Assembly: GCA_027061425.1 (NCBI GenBank)
Contig: JALSUN010000042.1
Location: forward strand, 1-43,071
DNA: 43,071 nucleotides
Direction: 5' to 3'
DNA from: Helicobacteraceae bacterium
GTDB taxonomy: Bacteria > Campylobacterota > Campylobacteria > Campylobacterales > Sulfurimonadaceae
Shown here: in pieces, positions 7,897-15,554 of the stretch
Layout: each line of letters opens with the position of its first letter
Position numbering within the stretch: the stretch's first letter is position 1
The notes under the pieces: generated by a model
What the model saw: the letters and a program-made list of their open reading frames with translations, nothing else
What the model was told of the DNA's origin: nothing
Databases searched by the model: none
Program-made: the position numbers and the translations under genes

Positions 7897-9823
7897 TACC
7901 GTACTCCTTCCTGTATTACTCCTCTTAAGTCTACAGTTACAGGCTAAGAGTTATAAAGTGTGTGCAAATTCGTATGCTAATGCCAAACTTGAACTTGCGG
8001 CTATGATCAATGCAACGGTTAACAATGTGCAATCCTCACATGTTAAAAGTGAGCGCCAAAAGGGTGAAGAGAGTGTCACTTCAACAGTGGAACAGATAAA
8101 CTCTATAGAGAGTCATCTTGACTTAGTTGATATGGAACTCTATAAAAAAGGTGGGCAAAAGTGTGTTAAAATTGAGAAAGAGGCACAGGTAAAACATACA
8201 AAAGTGCTCTTAACAAAGACAAAAACATTTATTGTAAAAAACCTTCCAAACAGCGGTGAGAAAAAAGTACAAGTGCTCCACGAATGGTTAGAGGTCATTG
8301 TCACGACACAACAGATGCTTAACGTTTTTGGAGAAGGCATTACGATAGATGAGAAGCTTGAACTCACCAACAAGTATAAAAAACTTAGTGACTTGTTGAC
8401 TAAGACTGAGCTGAACATCGCCTCTTTAGTCTTTAAGGGATGTGGTAGCGATAAAAAAGCTGCACAAAAGGCACTTGATCAGACTATTTTTACACATAAC
8501 AGACAAGAGAAGAAAAAAGGCTTTTTCTCATCCATGACCTCATGGGTGAGCAGTGATGATACGCCTTTGAAGGTCACACTTTTTGAGCCATACATCACTT
8601 ATAAAAAAGCTGGGCGACAAGAATGTGCTTATATCGTGAAGTCAAAACTCTTAGCACTCTCACAAGCGATGTACAGTAAGAGTGATGGTTTCAAAATAAC
8701 GCTGCTCTCTAAGACACCTAAAAAAAGAGTGGAAACGGTTGATAACTGGTTACAGCATCTTGATGTCACTTATGATCTTATGAAAGTCTATCCTGAAGTT
8801 TTTAAGCCCAGCCAACTACAAAAGATCGAAGCGTTAAAAGTGGCGTTGATGAAAGAGCGTAAGAGTATTATCCCTCAGTCCATTATATTTCATGTGACGG
8901 GTGCAGAAAAATCTGTGATCATACTTAATGGAGAACCGGTTAAAGTAAACAGACCTGTTTATCTGCCTAAAGGTAGTTATGCCTACAGCGTAAAATCTGA
9001 TGGGTTTTGTGTGAAAAAAGATGATGTGAGTTTAGATGCCTTTGAAGACAAGGTAATAGAGATAGACTTTAGCGGTTATGCGTATCCTACCGTTCTGTTT
9101 GTCAGTGATGTCAATTTTGATGCTATGGTAGATGGTATCAGAATAACACCAAACATAAGACAAAGTATCAAAAAATGTTCTCAGGAAGTGCCTTACTTAG
9201 TAAAGTTCAATGGACAGAGCTATCAAGGTACTCTAGACCTTGATCCAGGAGATACCATTACTAAAAACTTTGCCTTCTTAAATGCCCAGGAACTGGCTAT
9301 TATATCGGACGCAAAGACTAAAAAATTTAAAGTTTCCAGTGACGAAAAAATCTCGGAGCGTTTGTCCTCTTATGACAGTGAAAAGTTGACCTTCTCTGTG
9401 GTGAATCAACCTACAAGTGGCAATTTAGAGTTAGACAAAAGTGGTCATTTTATCTACACTCCAGACAAGAAATTTTCAGGAAAAGTAAGTTTTGATTATA
9501 TCGTTGATAGTGAAAACAAAAAGAGTTCTCCTAAAGTTGCTGTCATCGAAGTGGTAGGTACTAAAGTCGTAAAAGCTGCAGCAGTGCCGGTTGTTGTCAA
9601 GGAAGTTAAAAAAGAGATACCAAAGGTAGAAAAAGAAAAGAAAGTACAAAAGGAAGAGAAAGTAGCAGTTAAAAGCAAGAAAAAGCCAGATTTTGATGTA
9701 GCGAAGTTTGAAGCATTCTTATCCGCACGGCTTAAAGCAAAAGATATGACGACCTTAAAAGAGGCACAAAAACGCTTTCCGGAAGCTTTTGATGTCTGGA
9801 TGAAAAAGGTTCGTGGAAAGTAG
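7886..9823 (+). CDS. large exported multidomain protein: duplicated LPP20-like module, PEGA-like and Ig-like domains
   Basis: 645 residues with signal peptide MKLSTVLLPVLLLLSLQLQA. The first half is a tandem duplication: Cys26, YKKGGQKC (Cys93) and a Trp at 134 recur as Cys186, YKKAGRQEC (Cys247) and Trp288, with exactly 41 residues between Cys and Trp in both copies. Residues ~336-395 read like a PEGA domain (VIILNGEPVKVNRPVYLPKG), followed by a second similar beta segment to ~465. Residues ~495-557 match a bacterial Ig/cadherin-like repeat (HFIYTPDKKFSGKVSFDYIV). A Lys/Glu/Val-rich linker (560-600) and a final charged helix complete it. The PEGA and Ig-like units suggest a surface or wall-binding structural part. 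Overlaps the upstream gene by 11 bases. Confidence 0.75.
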   Translation: MKLSTVLLPVLLLLSLQLQAKSYKVCANSYANAKLELAAMINATVNNVQSSHVKSERQKGEESVTSTVEQINSIESHLDLVDMELYKKGGQKCVKIEKEAQVKHTKVLLTKTKTFIVKNLPNSGEKKVQVLHEWLEVIVTTQQMLNVFGEGITIDEKLELTNKYKKLSDLLTKTELNIASLVFKGCGSDKKAAQKALDQTIFTHNRQEKKKGFFSSMTSWVSSDDTPLKVTLFEPYITYKKAGRQECAYIVKSKLLALSQAMYSKSDGFKITLLSKTPKKRVETVDNWLQHLDVTYDLMKVYPEVFKPSQLQKIEALKVALMKERKSIIPQSIIFHVTGAEKSVIILNGEPVKVNRPVYLPKGSYAYSVKSDGFCVKKDDVSLDAFEDKVIEIDFSGYAYPTVLFVSDVNFDAMVDGIRITPNIRQSIKKCSQEVPYLVKFNGQSYQGTLDLDPGDTITKNFAFLNAQELAIISDAKTKKFKVSSDEKISERLSSYDSEKLTFSVVNQPTSGNLELDKSGHFIYTPDKKFSGKVSFDYIVDSENKKSSPKVAVIEVVGTKVVKAAAVPVVVKEVKKEIPKVEKEKKVQKEEKVAVKSKKKPDFDVAKFEAFLSARLKAKDMTTLKEAQKRFPEAFDVWMKKVRGK

Positions 9824-9898
9824 GCTACAAGGCACTTTTTAGTGTTTTGTTAGAGAGTGTATTGTAAAATAACAAAATAAATGAGATAAGGATTAGTG

Positions 9899-10855
9899 AT
9901 GAAAAAAGTAGGTTTAAGTATGACGATGTTAGCTGTTGTGAGTTTGCTCACAACAGGTTGTCTCTCTACGGATGAAAATGGAAAAGATAACAACTCAAGT
10001 GATGAAAATGGTGTTCCAAGTGGTAAGGTAACTGAAAAGTCCAGTAGTAATGATCTTTATGGTGAAGCACAGTTAATAGGGTTTGAAGATAATATGTTTT
10101 CTGTCAAGGGAAGTGCTAACTCTAGTGACGATGTAGAAGACTGGTACGCCTTTACTGCTCCTGAAAAAGGTCAGTATGCATGTGGACTAAAATATGATTC
10201 TGGAAATGAGTTGACGATTAAGATCTACCAGCAGGGCAATTATGATGTAGGTGGCAATGATGGAGGAAGATATACCTATAGTGGGCATATCCCAGATGCT
10301 GGTTATAAAGAAGTAAACTATCCGGCAAGCAGTACCTTGGCGTTTAGTACAATTAATGGTGAAATTGCAAAAGGAAGCAAATCTTATATCAGAGTGATTG
10401 CTGATACTACAGGTGGAAATACCGCGTCTTATACCCTTGACTGCTTTTCACCAACTGTATATAAAGATGCTGTTGAGACGGGTGATGTGACCGAAGATAA
10501 GACTTTAATGAACAGTTACCATAGATTGGCATTACCTATAAAGTTTGACTCTAATACATCAATCGTTATTCATGGCGAGGTCAACTCAGATACTGACAAA
10601 GATGATTATTATAAGTTTACTACAAGTGAAGCAGGTGATTACAATATCACGATGACGGGTTCAGCAGGTATTGATATTGATCTCTCTCTTTACAATCTTG
10701 ACGAAACAACACATGGTAGTTTCAATAATAGTAATAGTGCAGATGCTCAGGGAAGCTTTACCGCTGTTAAAAATGGAAAGTACTATCTCCGTGTTAATGG
10801 GTACAGTACAGGTGGAGCTACAGCGCAGTATACAGTGCATATCTTTAAGCCATAA
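9899..10855 (+). CDS. lipoprotein with two PPC (pre-peptidase C-terminal) domains
   Basis: 318 residues. The leader ends LLTTGCLST, a lipobox-like site with Cys ~20. A polar Asp/Asn/Ser linker precedes two PPC-type beta-sandwich domains: the first at ~55-185 (DDVEDWYAFTAPEKGQYACG ... YIRVIADTTGGNTASYTLDC), the second at ~215-318 (TDKDDYYKFTTSEAGDYNIT ... YYLRVNGYSTGG). PPC domains usually follow secreted proteases and are thought to aid targeting or substrate contact; here the domain is free-standing, with a caspase-like protease two genes downstream. Start ATG 9899 has AAGGA six bases before it; GTG 9896 is in frame but not needed. A 75-base gap with only a weak hairpin separates it from the preceding gene. 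Confidence 0.8.
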   Translation: MKKVGLSMTMLAVVSLLTTGCLSTDENGKDNNSSDENGVPSGKVTEKSSSNDLYGEAQLIGFEDNMFSVKGSANSSDDVEDWYAFTAPEKGQYACGLKYDSGNELTIKIYQQGNYDVGGNDGGRYTYSGHIPDAGYKEVNYPASSTLAFSTINGEIAKGSKSYIRVIADTTGGNTASYTLDCFSPTVYKDAVETGDVTEDKTLMNSYHRLALPIKFDSNTSIVIHGEVNSDTDKDDYYKFTTSEAGDYNITMTGSAGIDIDLSLYNLDETTHGSFNNSNSADAQGSFTAVKNGKYYLRVNGYSTGGATAQYTVHIFKP

Positions 10856-10891
10856 TCGTCTCACGTGTGTAAAATAAAAGGAATAGAAAAT

Positions 10892-11809
10892 ATGAAAAAA
10901 ATGTTATTTATAGGGCTTTTGAGTTTAGGATTTATGTCTGTTCATGCAACAGAAATAGAGGTACAGAGTTCGGGTGTTGATCCTCAAGAAGCTGAGGACA
11001 ATGCAAAAAAACTTGCAGTCGAAAAATATCAGTCTCAATTGATGAAAAACATAGACGCCTGTAAAAGTATAGATACAAATTTCGAGATAGATATGGACGA
11101 CTATGATATTTCTGCACTCTCACGAGATAATACAGCTACGACAGCAAATGGGTTTAACGCAACATACCGTTTTGATGTGGAAGCCAATGACGGTGTAGAT
11201 GAAAAATTAGATAAAGCGTGTCAAGAGAAGAGTGCTGAGATTAAAGCAGCACAACTTGAGGCTGAAAGAGAAAGAAGAGAAGCAAAAAAAAGTGAAAAAG
11301 AGTGGAATGAGACTAAAAACTCTATTAATGACTTTGGAAGTCGTTTTAATATAGGTGCTGAAATCTATGGTCTGCTTGGTTATGGCGCAAATGGTTATTT
11401 TGAGTATCGACACAACGAAATTTTTTCAATTTCTGCTATTGGTGGTTACAGTGCTGCGTACAATAATTTTCCAACAGTAGAAGATCCTTCTAAAAAAAGT
11501 TCAAAACTCTCATTAGAGACATTAAGTGCAGGTGTTGAGGTGAGACTTCTATTTGTGTATCTGGCATATGAACAGCTTTTTGATTATAAACTAGAAAGTG
11601 GTTTTAACGAAATCAATACACCTACAAATGCAATAAGTATCGGTCTGTTAGTACCCTTAGACACAAAAATGGCATTTCAGACAAGAGAAACACCAAGACT
11701 TGAATATGGAATTTACTATAAAAGATTTAATGATAAGTTTACCTACAACGGAGAAGAATACAGCGACTCCGATATATTTGGATTAGCGCTTCGTGTTCGA
11801 ATCTATTAA
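10892..11809 (+). CDS. LPP20-like head, coiled coil and predicted outer-membrane beta-barrel
   Basis: 305 residues. Signal peptide residues 1-19 (MKKMLFIGLL...VHA). Residues ~22-100 have the shortened LPP20-like pattern (SSGVDPQEAEDNAKKLAVEK helix, then YRFDVEAND strand) with Cys57. A Glu/Arg/Lys-rich coiled coil spans ~105-145. From ~150 to the end, alternating residues typical of transmembrane beta strands appear (FNIGAEIYGLLGYGANGYFE, VEVRLLFVYLAYEQL, LEYGIYYKRFND) and the chain ends LRVRIY, with a C-terminal aromatic as in barrel assembly signals. So this would place a periplasmic head under an outer-membrane barrel. Start 10892 has AAGGA upstream; an earlier GTG at 10865 would spoil the leader. 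Barrel topology is prediction. Confidence 0.65.
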   Translation: MKKMLFIGLLSLGFMSVHATEIEVQSSGVDPQEAEDNAKKLAVEKYQSQLMKNIDACKSIDTNFEIDMDDYDISALSRDNTATTANGFNATYRFDVEANDGVDEKLDKACQEKSAEIKAAQLEAERERREAKKSEKEWNETKNSINDFGSRFNIGAEIYGLLGYGANGYFEYRHNEIFSISAIGGYSAAYNNFPTVEDPSKKSSKLSLETLSAGVEVRLLFVYLAYEQLFDYKLESGFNEINTPTNAISIGLLVPLDTKMAFQTRETPRLEYGIYYKRFNDKFTYNGEEYSDSDIFGLALRVRIY

Positions 11810-13598
11810 AAAATTTGTACCGTTTCTTGTAACCATTCTCTTAGTACAGAGCCTTCATGCTGGTGATGTTGAGTTTGTCTGGAAGAAGCGTACTGTTGAT
11901 ACAGATTTCAAAAAAACAGCGAAACCAATGCAAGCGGTAAACAATGAGGTCGTAGAAGACCTTACCCACTATTTTGAGCCAAGACGTCCTCTGGATGTTA
12001 ATGCCTTAATGCCTAAAGAGATCGCGCCACCAAAAGCACCCCCTCGTGTCAAAAAACCAAAGCTTCCCAAACAGATAGAGTTTGTTCAAGGCAAGTATGA
12101 ACCTAAAGATGAGTATGAAGCGCGTGTCAACCGTTTAACTCAAAAGTATAATGCTGAAGTTGAAGAACAACGCAGATGGTATATTTCTGCAGTAGAGTCT
12201 AGAAATCAGCGTATAGAGAGAAAAAATGCCGACTACAAGAAAAAGGTCGAAGAGAGAAATCATCAAGTATTACTACTTCAAGAACGTGTCAATAATGATT
12301 ATAAAAAAATAGAAAAAGAGCAAAAAGAGAAAAAACATAAAGTAGAAAGTCGTTTGAGTATATTTTACAAAAATGCATTTAAAAAATACTATCAAAACCC
12401 GAAGATCCTCTCTACAGATTATTTTGTCAATGATGAGATCATGCGTGTAAAGTTAGGCTCATCAGTTGACAACTTTACGGAAACTCTTGAGTTTAAGATG
12501 CCTGCACATGACGCACAAAAGTTTGATCAATCTTTACCAAAAGTAAAAACATATGTTCACTTTAAAGTTAAAAGTGATATTGATAAAAGAGATATTAGTA
12601 TTGGTCTAGATCATGTTGTTTTTAAACTTAACGGTGAAGAGTATGTCGCCTCTCTGAGTAGAGCTGAACGAAAACGCTACATGTTAAAAAACAGCATTAA
12701 GCTGAAGAAAACTGCAGAAATAAAACAGAGCGAGAAGATGCTTGCATTACAAAATGCAAACAAAGGTATTGCAACTCAAAATATCAAGACAGAATCTTAC
12801 GAATTTGCAGTACAGACCAATACTAAAAATGATATTTTAGATGATCTTAAAGCTCAAAAAAGTGCAAAGATCAAAAAGTCAAATTGGCTACTTGTAGTTG
12901 GTATAGAAAAATATCTCAATACAGATGATATCTCATATAGTCGTAAAAGTGCTGAGACCTATACTAAGGTCATTCAAAAGTTGATGGGTGTTAGTGAAGG
13001 GCACACTATGAGTATTGTGGATGAGGGTGCTACATCAGCGCAACTTAAACATAAGATAGATGCTATTCTCTCACGTGTTAAAAAAGGTGATACCATCTAC
13101 TTTTATTACTCTGGACATGGTGTTCCCGTACCTTCAGAGAAAAATGAGCCTTATATGTTGCCGTCAGATGTTTATCCAGCTTCAATACAAGAGTACTCTT
13201 ACTTTAAGTTAAAAAACTTGTATAAAAAGTTGACAGACTCAAAAGCAGGAAAAGTAGTAGCTGTAGTTGATAGTTGTTTTAGTGGTTCAACAGATGGCGT
13301 GAGTAATATAAAAGGCGTTGCAGCAACTGTACTTGTTCCTAAAAAAGTATCGAGCTACGACAAAAAGAGAATGGTGATCATAGCAGCAGGAAAAGATTCT
13401 CAATATTCCAACAAATTTGATGAGAAACAGCAACGTCTTTTTAGTTATTACATTATGAGAGCACTGCTTGACAAGAAACGAAAAGTCAACAGTGTCTATA
13501 GTGATGCTGAGGAAAAAGTTGAAGAGACCTCACAAGATGTTAAAGGTCTGAGTAAACAGACTCCTGTTGTTATGGGTAATTCAAAGTTGTCATTTTGA
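11793..13598 (+). CDS. exported caspase-like (peptidase C14) protein with coiled coil
   Basis: A putative cysteine protease of the caspase/metacaspase fold acting outside the cytoplasm. Signal peptide residues 1-23 (MFESIKKF...SLHA). A Pro/Lys-rich stretch leads to LPKQIEFVQGKYEPKDEYEA, then a long charged coiled coil (~105-188) and a beta-rich middle. The p20-like domain spans ~372-590: SNWLLVVGIEKYLN opens it, YFYYSGHGVP gives the catalytic His442, and VVAVVDSCFSGS gives the catalytic Cys495, so the dyad is intact. Tyr and Ser residues after AAGKDSQYSNK fit the usual substrate pocket region. The start is GTG, overlapping the barrel gene by 17 bases with a weak ribosome site, so translation probably depends on the gene upstream. 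Substrate unknown; the coiled coil suggests oligomerisation or docking. Confidence 0.88.
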   Translation: MFESIKKFVPFLVTILLVQSLHAGDVEFVWKKRTVDTDFKKTAKPMQAVNNEVVEDLTHYFEPRRPLDVNALMPKEIAPPKAPPRVKKPKLPKQIEFVQGKYEPKDEYEARVNRLTQKYNAEVEEQRRWYISAVESRNQRIERKNADYKKKVEERNHQVLLLQERVNNDYKKIEKEQKEKKHKVESRLSIFYKNAFKKYYQNPKILSTDYFVNDEIMRVKLGSSVDNFTETLEFKMPAHDAQKFDQSLPKVKTYVHFKVKSDIDKRDISIGLDHVVFKLNGEEYVASLSRAERKRYMLKNSIKLKKTAEIKQSEKMLALQNANKGIATQNIKTESYEFAVQTNTKNDILDDLKAQKSAKIKKSNWLLVVGIEKYLNTDDISYSRKSAETYTKVIQKLMGVSEGHTMSIVDEGATSAQLKHKIDAILSRVKKGDTIYFYYSGHGVPVPSEKNEPYMLPSDVYPASIQEYSYFKLKNLYKKLTDSKAGKVVAVVDSCFSGSTDGVSNIKGVAATVLVPKKVSSYDKKRMVIIAAGKDSQYSNKFDEKQQRLFSYYIMRALLDKKRKVNSVYSDAEEKVEETSQDVKGLSKQTPVVMGNSKLSF

Positions 13599-14629
13599 TA
13601 TATAAAAACTTCTTTGTACTGTTGATGCTCACAAGTATCCCTCTCCTTAGTAGTGACAATTATCCTCAATGGTATTTGAGCTTACCTAACAATAATGACA
13701 ATGTCTATATAGGTTATGGTGATGGAAAGTCCATGGGTGAAGCAAGAGCCAATGCCCGATCAAATGTTGCCTCACAAATAAAAGTTAAAATTAATGAAAA
13801 ATATAACAAAAGTGAAAGACTCGTAAACAGTACCTATAATAAAGACATATCAAGAACAGTTAATGAACAGATAGATGTAGAGCTTATAGGGCTTAAAGAA
13901 CTTAAAAGTGAAAAGCTTGATGGCACTTATTATATAGCAGTAAGTTTTGACAGAAGGTCACTCATTACAAAAATATCGATGAGTACGGGGATCGAAAATG
14001 GTTTACGTGTGATGGATGCTTCAAGTCCTTATCTTTACACAGAATTTTCTAAAGAGCTTAATGTAGTATTGAATTTTAAGAACAAGACTCCAAAGTATGA
14101 GGTCGTCTGGCTTAATGGTACGTACGTGTTACGTATTAATAATCATGAATTCCCTCTACTTACAGAAGATATTTCGAAATTTTTCTTTGTTTATGAAGAT
14201 CCAACTATCTTGCTTGATATCGTTCAACATAATGAAAACGGGACACGTGTTACAACCCGTATCCATGAAGGTGATTACTTTCATCTGACTGCTCATAGTA
14301 AAAAGAGCGGTTTTTTAACCCTATTAAATATTGATGAAGAGGGAAAAGTAAATGTTATGGTCGAAAACCATAAACTACAGTCAGGTATGGACTATACCTA
14401 TCCTGATTTAGATCTATACGAGGGACTGCAAACAGTTATTTTAGATAAGAGTAACAGTGCTATAGAGAGCTATTTGGCAGTACTCTGTAGAAATAAAATG
14501 AACTTTACTAAATATGACACTATAAATGAAGATATTAATGATAACACACATGCTAATAGATTTCCACATCTCTATCAAGATGTGAAACAGTGTCACTATA
14601 CATCTTTGATATTAAATACCAGCCATTAA
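13595..14629 (+). CDS. exported LPP20 plus DUF4384-like protein
   Basis: 344 residues. Leader MIYKNFFVLLMLTSIPLLSS, then PQWYLSLPNNNDNVYIGYGD and GEARANARSNVASQIKVKIN, a textbook LPP20 start (W..P, GYG, ARxNVA helix), ending with the strand DGTYYIAVSFDRRSL. Residues ~215-310 resemble DUF4384 (GDYFHLTAHSKKSGFLTLLN, then VNVMVENHKLQSGMDYTYPD), a beta domain often found beside bacterial caspases. The start codon is TTG within TTGA, overlapping the caspase stop by four bases, so it should be translated by coupling. I infer it is the caspase partner or an adaptor to the envelope structure. Last gene of the run. Confidence 0.8.
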   Translation: MIYKNFFVLLMLTSIPLLSSDNYPQWYLSLPNNNDNVYIGYGDGKSMGEARANARSNVASQIKVKINEKYNKSERLVNSTYNKDISRTVNEQIDVELIGLKELKSEKLDGTYYIAVSFDRRSLITKISMSTGIENGLRVMDASSPYLYTEFSKELNVVLNFKNKTPKYEVVWLNGTYVLRINNHEFPLLTEDISKFFFVYEDPTILLDIVQHNENGTRVTTRIHEGDYFHLTAHSKKSGFLTLLNIDEEGKVNVMVENHKLQSGMDYTYPDLDLYEGLQTVILDKSNSAIESYLAVLCRNKMNFTKYDTINEDINDNTHANRFPHLYQDVKQCHYTSLILNTSH

Positions 14630-14670
14630 TTATAAGGGTAATTCTAGAATTTATCAGGATGAAGTATAGA

Positions 14671-14689
14671 GTAGATCGTAGAGATCTAC
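14671..14689. other. hairpin between convergent genes
   Basis: GTAGATC (14671-14677) and GATCTAC (14683-14689) form a perfect 7-bp stem with a GTAGA loop, just after the exported-protein run. A GC-richer GGGA/TCCC pair and a short TTTTG follow at about 14697-14712. Together they may terminate transcription from the left, but the T-tract is short. Confidence 0.35.
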
Positions 14690-14713
14690 ATGGAGTGGGA
14701 TTGCTCCCTTTTG

Positions 14714-15370
14714 TTAGATCAGTTTAAAGAACTTAGCAGCCTCTTCTTCATCGTCAGTAAGTGTGTCTATTGCGAAGTCAGGGTCATTTTCTATTTTATC
14801 TTTGGCTTTGGCTTGACAGAAGTCAAAAAGGATGGTTTTTGCCTCTTCAACGTTATAAAGAAAACCGAGACCGCTGAACTGGTAAGGCTCTTCTTGCTCT
14901 ATACATAAAATTGTTCCTTCTGCTTTTTCTTCTAACACTTCAACCATTTCACGGTAGTCCACATTAAATTCATCACCGTACCAGCCCACTTGTTCCATAT
15001 CTTTATCTGCAAACTCTGCAACACCGTCAGCTGTTGTGTCGTCATAGTCACTGTTAGGGGTGTTGAGGGCGATGAGTTCTTGCCAGTTACCAGCAGCCTT
15101 GACAAGTACACGACCTTCGTCTTCTACAACTTTATAGTTGTTACCGAGTATTTCAGCGATGGTCTGTGGCTTTGGCATAGAGAGTGCAGAGACTTTAGGT
15201 GCTGTAGCCTTGCCCTTAAAAATAAAGATCTCTTTTTCAGCGTAAGGGGGTGTTACAACCTCACCTTTAATGTTGATAGCAAACTCTTGGTTGGTGTTGA
15301 TGGCTTTAAGAAGATCACTTCGCAATATTACGATAATCTCTTTAAGTAAGTTAAATTGTTTCATAGACAT
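14714..15370 (-). CDS. acidic protein of unknown function
   Basis: 218 residues with no family I recognise. There is no signal peptide or membrane segment. The N-terminal part has alternating strands (EFAINIKGEVVTPPYAEKEI), the middle a WQELIALNTPNSDYDD segment, and the C-terminal half is strongly acidic (MEQVGWYGDEFNVDYREMVE, TILCIEQEEPYQFSG, final TLTDDEEEAAKFFKL). It looks like a cytoplasmic, soluble protein. It points toward the exported-protein run and is transcribed divergently from ilvC. Two nearby starts are possible (15370 and 15364) and neither has a strong ribosome site. Codon use resembles its neighbours, so the gene is probably real. Confidence 0.65.
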   Translation of the reverse strand: MSMKQFNLLKEIIVILRSDLLKAINTNQEFAINIKGEVVTPPYAEKEIFIFKGKATAPKVSALSMPKPQTIAEILGNNYKVVEDEGRVLVKAAGNWQELIALNTPNSDYDDTTADGVAEFADKDMEQVGWYGDEFNVDYREMVEVLEEKAEGTILCIEQEEPYQFSGLGFLYNVEEAKTILFDFCQAKAKDKIENDPDFAIDTLTDDEEEAAKFFKLI

Positions 15371-15499
15371 TATCCATTTCTAGGGTTATCATAGATACCC
15401 AGTGATTGTTTGAAAGAATTTTAACACGGCTAAATTAAAAATTAGACTTAACTTCTTAAAGCTAAGCTCACTATAAACTAATCTTACAAAAACTTTAGG

Positions 15500-15505
15500 T
15501 ATAAT
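15500..15505 (+). promoter_or_regulatory. candidate -10 box for ilvC
   Basis: A perfect TATAAT lies about 50 bases before the ilvC start, preceded by a T-rich stretch and without a clear -35, as is common for the primary sigma factor of Campylobacterota. A strong AAGAAGGA ribosome site follows just before ATG 15555. No leader-peptide attenuator is visible. Confidence 0.45.
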
Positions 15506-15554
15506 TCGCGAAATTTTCACCTCTAAATACGGGGTACAACAAGAAGGACTATTT

